Assembly (NCBI GenBank): GCA_965223985.1
Contig: OZ245030.1
Coordinates: 2,852,001-2,916,000 of the forward strand
DNA from: JAPPKS01 sp963667895
GTDB lineage: Bacteria > Poribacteria > WGA-4E > PCPOR2b
DNA: 64,000 nt
Direction of reading: 5' to 3'
The notes under the pieces were generated by a model. It ran no database searches. It had not been told where the DNA came from and worked only from the letters and a program-made list of their open reading frames with translations. This document shows positions 44,901 to 54,736 of this stretch, one piece after another. The translations under genes were made by a program, and so were the position numbers. Each line of letters starts with the position of its first letter. Positions within the stretch are counted from its first letter, which is position 1.

Positions 44901-46904
44901 ATGCGTGAGCGAAAAATAAGGCTAGGTTTTTCGATTGTTACGGACATATTGCTAATTAACCTTGCTTTCATATGTGCTTATCAAACTTGCAAACTGCTCG
45001 GATTAAATTTGCTTGAGTTGTTCAATCTGGCGGAAAATGATTCTTCACCGTCCTTTTGGGCATCTCAATCGCCTGGTCGGATTCTTTTTATCATCGCGTT
45101 AACTGTTACAGCAATCCGCTTGTGTACTTTTTTCGCCTTTCAACTGTACAAACCGGTTTGGCGCTACGCGAGTGTTCGGGAATTTTGGGAGATTGTTGGA
45201 GCCGCTTGTTCGGGAACTATTGCCCTCATTCTAATTCTATATTTTGTTAATCTTTCCAATTCTTGGGCATTCTTTCTAATTGATGGCTTATATAATATCG
45301 CTTTTGTGGGCTTGGCAAAATTCTCCTTTCGCATTGCTGAAGAATACCGACGGAGAGATGTGGCTCCTCCCAAAATCAGAGTTTTGATTGTCGGTGCCGG
45401 AGCTGCGGGGGTCGGCGTTTTGCGCGAAATTCGAAATCATCCTGAAAAAGGATATGTTCCCACTGGGTTTATTGATGACCATCCGCGGAAAATTGGGAAA
45501 AGTATTCAAGGGCTTGATGTCCTTGGTACAACGCGTGAATTGGCTTACATCGCACGCAAGCGACAAGTTGGCGAGATTGTGATCGCTATGCCTTCTGCTT
45601 CAGGAAGCCGCATCCGTGAAATTATTCAACAGTGCGAATACAAGGGTTGTAAATTCAAGATCGTTCCTAGCATCCATGCCATTCTCGCGGGGCATGTGAG
45701 TATCAGCCAGATTCGGGAAGTACAGGTCGAAGATCTCCTTAACCGTCCAACTTCCCGCATTGATTTGCCTGAAGTTTCGAAATACCTATCCGGCAAACGA
45801 GTGATGGTGACAGGTGCCGGCGGTTCAATTGGATCAGAACTCTGTCGGCAGGCGGCAAAATTTAACCCCGAACTTCTAATTCTCTTTGGGCGCGGTGAGA
45901 ACAGCATATATCATATTGACAATGAACTAAGTGAGAATGAGCCGGATCTGAATCGCGCTATGATTATTGGCGATATTCGAGATGGCTCAAAGGTCGATCA
46001 AATCATCGCGAAATATCGTCCGCAGATTATCTTCCATGCCGCAGCACACAAACACGTAAAGTTCATGGAAATTCACCCGGACGAAGCCGTCAAGAATAAC
46101 ATCATTGGTACCAAGAATCTTGTCGATGCCGCAATTAAGCATCATGTCGAAGCGTTTATCTTGGTTTCATCAGACAAGGCGGTCAATCCAACAAGCGTCA
46201 TGGGTGCATCAAAGCGTGTAACGGAGAAACTAATTCAGTGCAAAGCAAAACGGAATGGCACGGAGTTTATTGCAGTTCGCTTTGGAAACGTAATCGACAG
46301 TAGAGGAAGTGTATTGCCAAAGTTTAAGCGCCAGATTATGAAAGGAGGTCCCGTGACCGTCACCCATCGTGAGGTAATTCGGTACTTCATGACAATTCCG
46401 GAATCGGTTCAATTGCTCATTCAGGCTGGAGCAATGGGAATTGGCGGTGAAATCTTCATTTTGGATATGGGAGAACCGATTAAAATCTTGGATATGGCAC
46501 GGGATTTAATTAGGCTGTCTGGACTCGAAGTGGATCGCGATATAAAAATTGAATTTACGGGGTTGGAACCGGGTGAGAAATTGTACGAGGAACTTCTAAC
46601 CGTTCAAGAAGGGGTAACCGCAACGAAACATCAGCGCATCTTCGTCGCTCAACTTGAAACGATTGAGGAGAACAAGCTGTTGTCTCAAATCGAAAAGCTT
46701 GCAGAGCTAGCGAACCACCTCAATACGGAAGGGATTATTGCTGAACTTCAGCGGATTGTACCAACCTACGAACCCAATCGGACGTTTGCGAAGACCTCTT
46801 ACGATGACGATTCCAAGAAATCAAAAGTTCAGGTGATTAATCTGGCAAATAGTCGAAAACTTGACAGAAAACGCGAGTTCGGAAGTGCTTCTGAGCGGAT
46901 TTAA
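44901..46904 (+). CDS. Membrane-bound nucleotide-sugar 4,6-dehydratase/epimerase (CapD/PglF/WbpM type)
   Basis: 667 residues. Four or five N-terminal membrane helices are followed by a CoA-binding-like Rossmann part (VLIVGAGAAGVGVLREI). The C-terminal SDR domain has VTGAGGSIGSELCRQ, HAAAHKHVKFME, SSDKAVNPTSVMGASKR and FGNVIDSRGSVLPKF. Such enzymes convert UDP-GlcNAc to a 4-keto-6-deoxy sugar for capsule, O-antigen or protein glycosylation. MGASK in place of the classic YxxxK is typical of this family. AAGGAAGGAAG precedes the ATG. It is 40 bases after the glycosyltransferase. Confidence 0.93.
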   Translation: MRERKIRLGFSIVTDILLINLAFICAYQTCKLLGLNLLELFNLAENDSSPSFWASQSPGRILFIIALTVTAIRLCTFFAFQLYKPVWRYASVREFWEIVGAACSGTIALILILYFVNLSNSWAFFLIDGLYNIAFVGLAKFSFRIAEEYRRRDVAPPKIRVLIVGAGAAGVGVLREIRNHPEKGYVPTGFIDDHPRKIGKSIQGLDVLGTTRELAYIARKRQVGEIVIAMPSASGSRIREIIQQCEYKGCKFKIVPSIHAILAGHVSISQIREVQVEDLLNRPTSRIDLPEVSKYLSGKRVMVTGAGGSIGSELCRQAAKFNPELLILFGRGENSIYHIDNELSENEPDLNRAMIIGDIRDGSKVDQIIAKYRPQIIFHAAAHKHVKFMEIHPDEAVKNNIIGTKNLVDAAIKHHVEAFILVSSDKAVNPTSVMGASKRVTEKLIQCKAKRNGTEFIAVRFGNVIDSRGSVLPKFKRQIMKGGPVTVTHREVIRYFMTIPESVQLLIQAGAMGIGGEIFILDMGEPIKILDMARDLIRLSGLEVDRDIKIEFTGLEPGEKLYEELLTVQEGVTATKHQRIFVAQLETIEENKLLSQIEKLAELANHLNTEGIIAELQRIVPTYEPNRTFAKTSYDDDSKKSKVQVINLANSRKLDRKREFGSASERI

Positions 46905-46989
46905 CAGAGCTAAGCTGCCACGTATTCGTCGGATATGTAAGTGAGTTCAACATACCTAATTTCCAAATTTCTATCTGATTCGATGATTT

Positions 46990-47859
46990 ATGAAACGGAA
47001 GAGATTCTTTAAATTCTTGATTATTGGCATAGGTCTACTGTTCGTAATACTGATTGTGCGGACGTTGACGACGAATGGGAGACAGTTCGGCGAGAAGGTC
47101 GCCATCGTCGAAATCACTGGCGCGATTTCAAAATCGAATAAATCGATTGAGCAGATTCACCGATACCGCGATGATCAAACGGTTAAGGCGATTGTTGTAC
47201 GCATTGATTCCCCGGGAGGGAGTGTCGGCGCAGTTCAAGAAATCCACAGCGAGTTCACGAAGTTGGAAAAGCCAGTTGTTGCTTCACTGGGAAATACAGC
47301 TGCATCAGGCGGGTATTACATCGCCTGTGCTGCAGATCAAATCGTTGCAAATCGTGGGACCATAACCGGCAGTATTGGGGTTATCTTGCGGTTTATGAAG
47401 TTGAAGGGGCTTTACGAAAAGGTGGGTTTGGAGGATCAGGTAGTGAAGAGCGGTGAGTTCAAGGACACCGGTTCACCCGGGCGAGGGCTTACCGATGCGG
47501 AACGCGCCTTATTGCAAGACACGATTGATGACGTTCACAGCCAATTTGTTGATGCTGTGTTTGAGGGGCGTAAAGCACATCTAGCCCGCGAGGAAATCGC
47601 CGCGCTTGCTGATGGTCGAATCTTTTCCGGGCAACAGGCTTTAGAATACAAGCTGGTAGATGTACTTGGCAACCTGCCGGATGCAATCAAGCTTGCGGGG
47701 ACGCTTGGCGACATCTCAGGCGAACCGAATGTGATTCGTGACAAACGCAAAGTCCCTATAATCGAACGGATTTTAGGGATTACGAGCCAGAAAAATTTAG
47801 ATCGCTTTCTCAGCGCTCCAGGGATTTCCTTTCGGTATGAATTCTACTTGGGAGAGTGA
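46990..47859 (+). CDS. sppA: Signal peptide peptidase SppA, short form
   Basis: 289 residues. One N-terminal membrane segment (FLIIGIGLLFVILIVRTL) anchors a ClpP-like serine protease domain: IVVRIDSPGGSVGAVQEI, GNTAASGGYYIACAADQI with the catalytic Ser, and ITGSIGVI. The Lys base is expected in VKSGEFKDTGSP. It clears cleaved signal peptides from the membrane, fitting the secA neighbourhood. The C-terminus has DGRIFSGQQALEYKLVD, the family end block. Confidence 0.94.
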   Translation: MKRKRFFKFLIIGIGLLFVILIVRTLTTNGRQFGEKVAIVEITGAISKSNKSIEQIHRYRDDQTVKAIVVRIDSPGGSVGAVQEIHSEFTKLEKPVVASLGNTAASGGYYIACAADQIVANRGTITGSIGVILRFMKLKGLYEKVGLEDQVVKSGEFKDTGSPGRGLTDAERALLQDTIDDVHSQFVDAVFEGRKAHLAREEIAALADGRIFSGQQALEYKLVDVLGNLPDAIKLAGTLGDISGEPNVIRDKRKVPIIERILGITSQKNLDRFLSAPGISFRYEFYLGE

Positions 47860-47932
47860 TACCTATTCAGGATTGAAACTTCCCATTTGATGCTTTTCGC
47901 AACTTCCACACAACGCGGCGAGGGACCTTGAT

Positions 47933-49039
47933 TTGGTATTTGAAGGAGGTGGTCCTGAAAATTCCGATGCCGGTACGCAACAGCAACAACGATTCCCACT
48001 TGATATGACCAAGCATTATCAAGTGAATCGTGATTGGGAAGGCATCGCTCAGCGTGTCGTAAAGCCTCAAACGATTGCGCTCGTTATTGGCAGCACTGAT
48101 GTTGGGAAGTCGACCTTCTGCCGTTTTTTGGTTGAGCAAGGCGTGGCGAAAGGACTAAAGGTGGGCTTTGTTGATGCCGATGTTGGACAGTCGCAAATTG
48201 GCCCACCAACTACAATTGGGCTAAAGCTTTTCTCCCAAGATTCGACGTCGAATACGGAAGATCTGTACTTTGTGGGTTCGACTTCACCCGAGTATCACCT
48301 GCTTCAGTGTGTGACGGGCACGTGTTTGATGGTTGACGCTGCGCTTAAAGCTGGAGCCGAACTTGTCGTGGTTGATACTACCGGGTATGTCGAAGGGGAC
48401 GCCGCAGTTGCACTCAAAAGACATAAAGTTGAACTGATCCAACCAGATTTTCTAATCTGTATTCACCGGTCCAGGGAATTGAATCCAATCGTTTCAGGAT
48501 TTGCCGGGCTTAGCGCGATTCAGAGTCACCACCTTTCACCGCACAAAAGCGTGACTTCCAAGAGTAGTGAATCCCGAAGAAAATACCGCGAATCTCGCTT
48601 TGAACACTACTTCGCTGATGCGGTCGAGGAGACCGTGCCCTTCGACCAGATTCGTGGGCAACGGTCGCTTTTCTTTGTCGGCAGGCGAGCGAATACGAAA
48701 GAGCGGGAGATTCTCTCCAACTTTGTCGATCATGACATCCTTTATGCGGAATGGGGACATAAATCGCTTTCGTTAGTCGCGCCAAATATGCTATCAAACC
48801 TGACCCAAGGGCGATTGAAAAGCCATTATAGTCTAACATCCTTGGTTGCCGAAACGCCTGCGTATTTTGAGCGGCGTTTAATCGGCATGCTTAACGATTC
48901 GATGAAAACGCATTCGATTGGCGTCATTGAGTCCGTAGATTTTCGATCCAATGTGCTTGGGATTCGATGCAGACCTAACGCGGCATCTGAAACAAGAATC
49001 GTTCAGTTTGGACGGTACAAGGACGAGGGGGGAGATTGA
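47933..49039 (+). CDS. Clp1/Grc3-like polynucleotide 5'-hydroxyl kinase
   Basis: 368 residues from TTG 47933, which has GAGGG eight bases upstream; ATG 48005 is an alternative that leaves the kinase domain whole. Walker A is GSTDVGKST (residues 53-61 from the TTG). DADVGQSQIGPPTTIGL is the Clp1/Grc3 signature, and VVDTTGYVEG is the Walker B region. Known relatives phosphorylate RNA 5'-OH ends in archaea and eukaryotes. A bacterial copy among envelope genes is unusual. The C-terminal about 150 residues are less conserved and may bind substrate. Activity is inferred from family only. Confidence 0.85.
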   Translation: MVFEGGGPENSDAGTQQQQRFPLDMTKHYQVNRDWEGIAQRVVKPQTIALVIGSTDVGKSTFCRFLVEQGVAKGLKVGFVDADVGQSQIGPPTTIGLKLFSQDSTSNTEDLYFVGSTSPEYHLLQCVTGTCLMVDAALKAGAELVVVDTTGYVEGDAAVALKRHKVELIQPDFLICIHRSRELNPIVSGFAGLSAIQSHHLSPHKSVTSKSSESRRKYRESRFEHYFADAVEETVPFDQIRGQRSLFFVGRRANTKEREILSNFVDHDILYAEWGHKSLSLVAPNMLSNLTQGRLKSHYSLTSLVAETPAYFERRLIGMLNDSMKTHSIGVIESVDFRSNVLGIRCRPNAASETRIVQFGRYKDEGGD

Positions 49040-49107
49040 AGAATCGAAGTGGGGACATAAAGGAATGAACGATTTATGCATCATACATTACGGATTACAC
49101 ATCGTTT

Positions 49108-49824
49108 ATGTGGGATGAAACTTACCTGCTTACTGAGTTACCTTCAGAAGTCGAGACAGAAGAGGAAGTTGAATTCATCCGTGACGTGCTAGCACTCCGG
49201 AGAGGGGCGGTTGTTCTAGATTTATGCTGCGGGAATGGACGGCATGGGCGGTTGCTTGCAGACCAAGAGATGACAGTCGTCGGCTTGGACAGCTCGCGAT
49301 TTCTCCTGGACGAAGCGCGAAAGGGGGAACTTTCAACAAAATACGGCATCCATTTTATTGAAGGAGATATGCGCCATATTCCACTCAAACCATCCTGCGA
49401 TGCAGTTATCAATCTTTTTACGAGCTTTGGTTTTTTTGAGGAGGAGGGAAATCTACAGGTTCTTTCAGAAGTTGCCGCAGTCCTAAAGCCCGGTGGAAAA
49501 TTCTTGTTGGACTACTGGAATCCGCACACCGTCGTCGAGTTGGATCGCACACGGAATTGGTGGTGGATATCTGAATCCATGCTTGCGCTCGCGGAGGTTG
49601 AATACCACCCTGAATCTGGGCTACTCTCCGATTATCGGACCGTGATTGAACTCTCCACCGGAGCCATTCAAAAGACGGTCAATCGACTTCGGTTCTACTT
49701 CCCAACTGAACTCAAATCTATTTTGGAAGACGTAGGTCTGCAGGTGTGTGCGACGTATGGCGATTTCGATTATAGCCCTTTTCTGATTGATGCGAGGCGA
49801 ATGATAACAATCGCTGAAAGGTGA
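49108..49824 (+). CDS. Class I SAM-dependent methyltransferase
   Basis: 238 residues. The SAM site VLDLCCGNGRHGRLLA and VVGLDSSRFLLDEAR are clear, with INLFTSFGFFEEEGN and FLLDYWNP after it. The substrate cannot be told from sequence. No good ribosome site precedes the ATG at 49108. The gene ends four bases into the possible GTG start of the next ABC transporter gene, so they are likely coupled. Trm112 partners methyltransferases in other organisms, and one is encoded 5.5 kb upstream; a link is speculative. Confidence 0.88.
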   Translation: MWDETYLLTELPSEVETEEEVEFIRDVLALRRGAVVLDLCCGNGRHGRLLADQEMTVVGLDSSRFLLDEARKGELSTKYGIHFIEGDMRHIPLKPSCDAVINLFTSFGFFEEEGNLQVLSEVAAVLKPGGKFLLDYWNPHTVVELDRTRNWWWISESMLALAEVEYHPESGLLSDYRTVIELSTGAIQKTVNRLRFYFPTELKSILEDVGLQVCATYGDFDYSPFLIDARRMITIAER

Positions 49825-49829
49825 TTATA

Positions 49830-51659
49830 ATGCCGACGTTCCGGCGCTTCGCAAGGTATCTGAGACCGCACATCGGTTCAATTGGATTGGCGTTCAACTG
49901 CGCGTTGGTCATTGCCATCTGCGAAATGGGCTATGTTCACCTCTTAGCAGATACAATTGATGCGCTCAAATTGATTGAGACCAAGACAGAAGGTGGTCCC
50001 ATCAATGTCCGGTACTTCCATGTTAAAGATGTCTTCGAGGGGATTGAAATTCCACTTGCGGATACGGGTGCAGCCATTACCCTAGTCGGTTGGGTATTAG
50101 CGGGTATTCTAATTCTTGTTGTAGTTAAGGGGACATTGACCTATTGCAACGACTATTTGATGGCGCGGGTTGGGAATAAACTGATTATCCGAGTTCGCAG
50201 CGAGTTGTATGAGAGAATTGCTTTTGCGCCCTTGAGGGTTTTGAAAGAGCACCGCACGGGCGACCTCATGGCACGTGTTACTGACGATGTACGAACGTGG
50301 CAGTATGCGGTTGGATCGACGGCGAATGTTATGCGAGCTGTTGTGCTCCTGCCCGTCTTTATTTCCGTAATGTTATTCAGGAGTTTCCAACTGACTGTCC
50401 TTGCCCTAGCTGTGTTTCCACTGCTTGGTCATCTGATTAACCGGTTTGGAAGGCGCATTCGCGGTACAAGTTCGGAGATTCAACAGCAGACAGCGGACAT
50501 CTCTTCGCAACTGAAAGAGACCATCTTTGGTATTAAAATTATTAAAAGTTTCACGGCGGAAAAACTGGAGTGTGCTCGATTTTCAGAAGCCAACAAGGGT
50601 CAGTACCGTTCATCGATACGACGCTCACGATCTGCCGCAATGCTGCCGCCGCTTGTCGAATTCATTAGCGCAATTGGCGTTGCAACGGTCTTTGGATTGG
50701 GGTGTTGGCAGGTAATTCAAGGCGACCTTACAACGGGTTGGTTCATCGGTTATATTGCGATGATTAGCCTGATGTTCAAGCCAATCAAGACGGTTGGACA
50801 ATTCAACAACGTCTTACAGCAGAGTCTCGCTTCAGCTGAACGGATTTTCTACGTGCTGGACTTCGAGAGGGAAGGAAACGAAGAGGATAAAAAACTTCAA
50901 CTGCCTCCTGTTCGCGGTGAAGTCGAATTTCGTGATGTTGTCTTCGGATATGACCGGGACGACGAAGTGATTAAGCACATCGGATTCCGTGTCAAACCGG
51001 GCGAAGTCATCGCTTTGGTTGGACCGAGCGGTGGCGGGAAAACAACTTTAGTGAATCTCTTGCCCCGGTTCTACGAAGTGGATTCGGGTGGCATTCTGAT
51101 TGATGGGTATCCGATTGACCAAGTTAGACTAGATTCCCTTCGTCGTCAGATTGCGATTGTGCCACAAGATACTGTCCTTTTTGGCGGGACGGTGATGGAA
51201 AATATCATCTACGGTCAACCGGCAGCTACTCGCGCGGATGCCATTGATGCGGCTAAACAAGCCAATGCGCACGAATTCATTACCCAGATGGCCAACGGAT
51301 ACGATACCCCAATCGGTGAATCTGGAATCAAGTTGTCCGGTGGCCAACAGCAACGTCTCTCAATTGCGCGGGCGATTTTGAAAGATCCGCGCATTCTAAT
51401 ACTCGATGAAGCAACTTCAGCACTGGATAGTGAGTCAGAAGCGCTTGTCCAGAAATCACTCGCAAACCTGATGCGAGGACGAACAACCTTCGTGATCGCG
51501 CATCGATTGTCCACAATTGTTCACGCGGACAGAATTCTTGTGCTTAACGGTGGGCAAATTGCCGAAAGCGGTACCCATCAAGAGTTGTTAGCGAAGGGTG
51601 GAATTTATCGGAGATTACGTGAAATGCAGGGAGAGAAACAAACCAGTAAACTTGATTGA
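49830..51659 (+). CDS. ABC exporter, fused permease and ATPase (MsbA-like)
   Basis: 609 residues from ATG 49830, with AAGGTGAT upstream; GTG 49821 is also possible. Six-helix transmembrane domain (to about residue 330) with the intracellular coupling segment EHRTGDLMARVTDDV, then the nucleotide-binding domain: Walker A VGPSGGGKTT, Q-loop IVPQDTVLFGG, signature LSGGQQQR, Walker B ILILDEATSALD and the switch His in VIAHRLSTI. It forms a homodimer in the inner membrane. A lipid A or glycolipid flippase role is plausible given the glycan genes upstream, but it is not proven. Confidence 0.93.
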   Translation: MPTFRRFARYLRPHIGSIGLAFNCALVIAICEMGYVHLLADTIDALKLIETKTEGGPINVRYFHVKDVFEGIEIPLADTGAAITLVGWVLAGILILVVVKGTLTYCNDYLMARVGNKLIIRVRSELYERIAFAPLRVLKEHRTGDLMARVTDDVRTWQYAVGSTANVMRAVVLLPVFISVMLFRSFQLTVLALAVFPLLGHLINRFGRRIRGTSSEIQQQTADISSQLKETIFGIKIIKSFTAEKLECARFSEANKGQYRSSIRRSRSAAMLPPLVEFISAIGVATVFGLGCWQVIQGDLTTGWFIGYIAMISLMFKPIKTVGQFNNVLQQSLASAERIFYVLDFEREGNEEDKKLQLPPVRGEVEFRDVVFGYDRDDEVIKHIGFRVKPGEVIALVGPSGGGKTTLVNLLPRFYEVDSGGILIDGYPIDQVRLDSLRRQIAIVPQDTVLFGGTVMENIIYGQPAATRADAIDAAKQANAHEFITQMANGYDTPIGESGIKLSGGQQQRLSIARAILKDPRILILDEATSALDSESEALVQKSLANLMRGRTTFVIAHRLSTIVHADRILVLNGGQIAESGTHQELLAKGGIYRRLREMQGEKQTSKLD

Positions 51660-51821
51660 AGGTTTACACGTCTCAATGGAAAGCTAAGAAAATTCCGCCC
51701 ATAATACATTATGCCTGAAAAGCGTTGCTCAAATACGAAGGTTAGTTTGAATTGGCACTTTTGGAATCTAGCGTTGATGAGCAAGACTGAGTCGTACTAA
51801 AAAAGAAAAGTGTCATAAGAA

Positions 51822-53216
51822 ATGGTATCCGGTATGAAAAACATCGCAGACGAAAAAGAGCCAATAAAATTTGATGATATTTTTTCCGATATTAAACAAG
51901 AGAATCGAGGCGAGCGAATCGTGACAGGTCGTGATGAATTCACGGACAGTCCAGCTAGGCACACAAATGCTGAACTTGAGTTTGAAGAAGAAGACGAATT
52001 TCTGTCCGTGCTGCCCACTGCTGAATCCGATGAAATTGAGACTGATAATGAAGAAAATGACGATCTGATTTCATCATTTAGAAGGCGCGGTGAGGTTACT
52101 GACAACTCAAAGGACGAAGCGTTTTCCTATCTTCAGGAAATCGCTCGTACGCCTTTGCTCACCCATGAGGAAGAAGTTGAGCTCTTCAAGAAATTTGAAG
52201 AAGGCAAGCAGTGGATTACGGAATTATTCGATCAGCTCCCCCTCTCAATCTTGGAGGAAGTTCGCCCCAAAGCGAAACGAACGCGCGGTGCAAAACAGAA
52301 GTCGCCGAATGGGATGTGGTGGAGTCCCATGAACCTCGCCACAACGTTGGAGCAGATTCAAACTGAGATTGGTGTTTACCAACGTGGTCAAACTGATGAC
52401 AGCCCCACAGCAGAGGAGGATCACCACGAAGCGTGCGAATTCCTTGAACAACTCTGGAGGGAACTTGGCAAAGCAACCCAAAAGATTCAAGAAGCGAAAC
52501 TTAAGCTTGTTGAGGCAAATCTTCTGCTCGTCGCAAGTATTGCCAAACAACACAATTTCAATCGATCATCGCTTTCATTTCTTGATCTGATGCAGGAGGG
52601 AAGTATCGGCTTGATGAAAGCGGTCGAAAAATTCGATCTCCAGAGAGGGTATCGCTTTAGTACTTACGCAACTTGGTGGATCATGCAAGCGATTAAGCGG
52701 GCGTTAGATCAGCAAAGCCAAACAATCCGCATTCCGTGTTACGTTGGAGAAACTCGAAGATCTATCAAGCAAGCCCAGACAAAGCTCGCGAGAGATCTCG
52801 AACGTGAACCGGATATTAAAGAGATTGCTGAACTGGTCAAGATGTCAGAAAGTCGGGTCATTGAAATTCTCCAAAATACTAAAGGCACGATTTCGCTCGA
52901 CTCTCCGCTGAGCGATTCATCACCTGATGCAACAATCTCTGACTTACTAGCTGATGATTCCCAGGTGACGCCTGAGGAGGAGCTGCTCTGCAGTTCGGAG
53001 AAAGAATCGCTCGAAAGGGTTCTTAACACCTTGGCGCCGCGTGAAAAGCATGTCATTAAGCTCCGTTACGGCTTGCAGGATGACACAGAATACACGCTTG
53101 CTGAGATTGGACGACGACTCGGCATTAGCCGTGAAAGAGTCCGCCAGATTGAGGATGAAGCGCTTCGCAAGTTGCGGCATCACACGCGCGTGCAGTACCT
53201 CAAAGAGCTGCTCTAA
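51822..53216 (+). CDS. rpoD: RNA polymerase primary sigma factor (RpoD/SigA type)
   Basis: 464 residues from ATG 51822; ATG 51834 is an alternative. The N-terminal about 90 residues are acidic and variable, in the place of region 1.1. Region 1.2 (LQEIARTPLLTHEEEVELF), region 2 with the -10 recognition stretch FSTYATWWIMQAIKRALDQQ, region 3, and region 4 with the -35 reading helix-turn-helix TLAEIGRRLGISRERVRQI are all present. About 85 residues separate 1.2 from region 2, a moderate non-conserved insert. The promoters found in this window match TTGACA/TATAAT well, as expected for this factor. Confidence 0.95.
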   Translation: MVSGMKNIADEKEPIKFDDIFSDIKQENRGERIVTGRDEFTDSPARHTNAELEFEEEDEFLSVLPTAESDEIETDNEENDDLISSFRRRGEVTDNSKDEAFSYLQEIARTPLLTHEEEVELFKKFEEGKQWITELFDQLPLSILEEVRPKAKRTRGAKQKSPNGMWWSPMNLATTLEQIQTEIGVYQRGQTDDSPTAEEDHHEACEFLEQLWRELGKATQKIQEAKLKLVEANLLLVASIAKQHNFNRSSLSFLDLMQEGSIGLMKAVEKFDLQRGYRFSTYATWWIMQAIKRALDQQSQTIRIPCYVGETRRSIKQAQTKLARDLEREPDIKEIAELVKMSESRVIEILQNTKGTISLDSPLSDSSPDATISDLLADDSQVTPEEELLCSSEKESLERVLNTLAPREKHVIKLRYGLQDDTEYTLAEIGRRLGISRERVRQIEDEALRKLRHHTRVQYLKELL

Positions 53217-53349
53217 CAGCATTCTAAAGATTGGCTTTTTGCTTTTCTCTTGATGTTCCATGTCTCTCCAGAACCAGTCGGGTTTAGGATGACAAGTCAG
53301 AAAATTAGGACCCGACATCGGTATACATCGTGTACCCTTACGTCCGCCT

Positions 53350-54309
53350 TCACCCCTGATAATCCACCGTCGGAAGTCCAGCGAGTTCCCGGAAGCGGTT
53401 GAACGTTTTCAGGATGCCCTGTTCCATAGTATAAGCTGGCGTGAACCCGATTTCTTCGGCGATTGGCGTGGCGTCATAGTCCCATGAGATTCCAAATACG
53501 CCCGGTTCGAGTGTAATCACTGCATCCGGCACTAGCTGCTTCAAGTAAGCGGCGCCTTCCCGCACCGTGCGGATGCCGCCGTTGACATTGAAAGCCCGCG
53601 TGTTCGTCGTTGGACAGGTGCACGCCATCGTAATGGACCGCGCGACATCTTCAACATATTGCCAATCCACCGTGTCGTCACCGAAGGGCACAACGCACTG
53701 CCTTCCCAGTGCGACATCTTCAATCAATTTTGTCGAAAAGGAACTCATTCCCCGCGTGCGCCCAACGCCATACACGGCTGTAAACCTCAGCCCGATGATG
53801 TCCACATTGTAGTTGTCGAAGTAGTAAGACGCATACCTTTCGTTGAGGGATTTACAAGCCCCATAGATGAACTTCGGGTAATGCGGTGCATCATTTTCAA
53901 TGCGTTGGTGATTGTAATCTTTTGGCGCTCCGAAAACCGCAACAGTGCTCGCCCACACGACTCGTTTGAGATTAAAGATGCGCGCCGCTTCGAACATATT
54001 GATTGTGCCTTCGCAAACCACGCTTAACGCCTGCGGCGGATTGGCGTCGCACGCCGGCACTTGCCACGATGCTAGATGGATAATCCGAGCGATATTGTGT
54101 TCCTTAACCGTGCGCAAGACGTGTGGTAAATCGGTGATGTCCCCTTGGATAAACGTGAAGCGTGCAAGTTGCTCTGGTGTCAACACTAGCTTGGGAATGG
54201 TTAGATCATGTATCGAATCATAAACAATGAGCTTCTCACCGGCATTCAGGAGATCGCGGATAACGTAGGATCCGATGCATCCCATTCCGCCGGTGATTAA
54301 ATACGCCAT
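53350..54309 (-). CDS. NAD-dependent nucleotide-sugar epimerase/dehydratase (extended SDR)
   Basis: 319 residues. The Rossmann site is ITGGMGCIGSYV, with IHLASW, WASTVAVFG and the catalytic YGACK (YxxxK). The GalE/threonine-dehydrogenase-like plan suggests a sugar or acid epimerase, but the substrate is open. GAGGAG lies eight bases before the ATG. Eighteen bases separate its start from the end of the Rieske gene on the same strand, suggesting one operon with it and the TIM-barrel isomerase. Confidence 0.9.
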   Translation of the reverse strand: MAYLITGGMGCIGSYVIRDLLNAGEKLIVYDSIHDLTIPKLVLTPEQLARFTFIQGDITDLPHVLRTVKEHNIARIIHLASWQVPACDANPPQALSVVCEGTINMFEAARIFNLKRVVWASTVAVFGAPKDYNHQRIENDAPHYPKFIYGACKSLNERYASYYFDNYNVDIIGLRFTAVYGVGRTRGMSSFSTKLIEDVALGRQCVVPFGDDTVDWQYVEDVARSITMACTCPTTNTRAFNVNGGIRTVREGAAYLKQLVPDAVITLEPGVFGISWDYDATPIAEEIGFTPAYTMEQGILKTFNRFRELAGLPTVDYQG

Positions 54310-54327
54310 TTTCTTCTCCTCAATTTC

Positions 54328-54654
54328 TCAATCTGGGAATTTCGGCGAGTTTACATCAACGAGAATATCATCTCCTTCAACTTCCACAGGATAGGTTGCA
54401 ATCCGCTCTCTGCCTGGCCAGACGCACTTGCCCGTCCTTACGTCGAACTGCCACAGATGGAGCGGACACGTAATGACTTGGTTCTCCAAGAATCCGTAGT
54501 GTAGAACCCCGCCGAGATGGGGACAGATATTGTTGATTGCAAAATATTCGCCATCGACGTTGTAGATTCCAACTGAGACGCCCTCTACCTTAACACCGAT
54601 GCAACTGCCGGGTCTTAGTTCATCGGTTTTGGCTGCCTTCACAAGCCGAGACAT
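54328..54654 (-). CDS. Rieske [2Fe-2S] ferredoxin-like protein
   Basis: 108 residues, a single Rieske domain. The cluster ligands are in CPHLGG and CPLHLW (Cys-x-His and Cys-x2-His), 17 residues apart. This is the size of NirD- or BphF-like soluble ferredoxins that feed electrons to oxygenases. No oxygenase large subunit is in the window. AAGGAA lies upstream of the ATG. It sits between two sugar-type genes, so a role in a sugar or aromatic catabolic route is possible but unproven. Confidence 0.92.
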   Translation of the reverse strand: MSRLVKAAKTDELRPGSCIGVKVEGVSVGIYNVDGEYFAINNICPHLGGVLHYGFLENQVITCPLHLWQFDVRTGKCVWPGRERIATYPVEVEGDDILVDVNSPKFPD

Positions 54655-54736
54655 CCAAACGAACTTCCTTTCTGTTCAGCATTGACGAGACCCACTGAAC
54701 GTATCACGTCGTCTGATTCGGTGTAAAACGGTGGGC

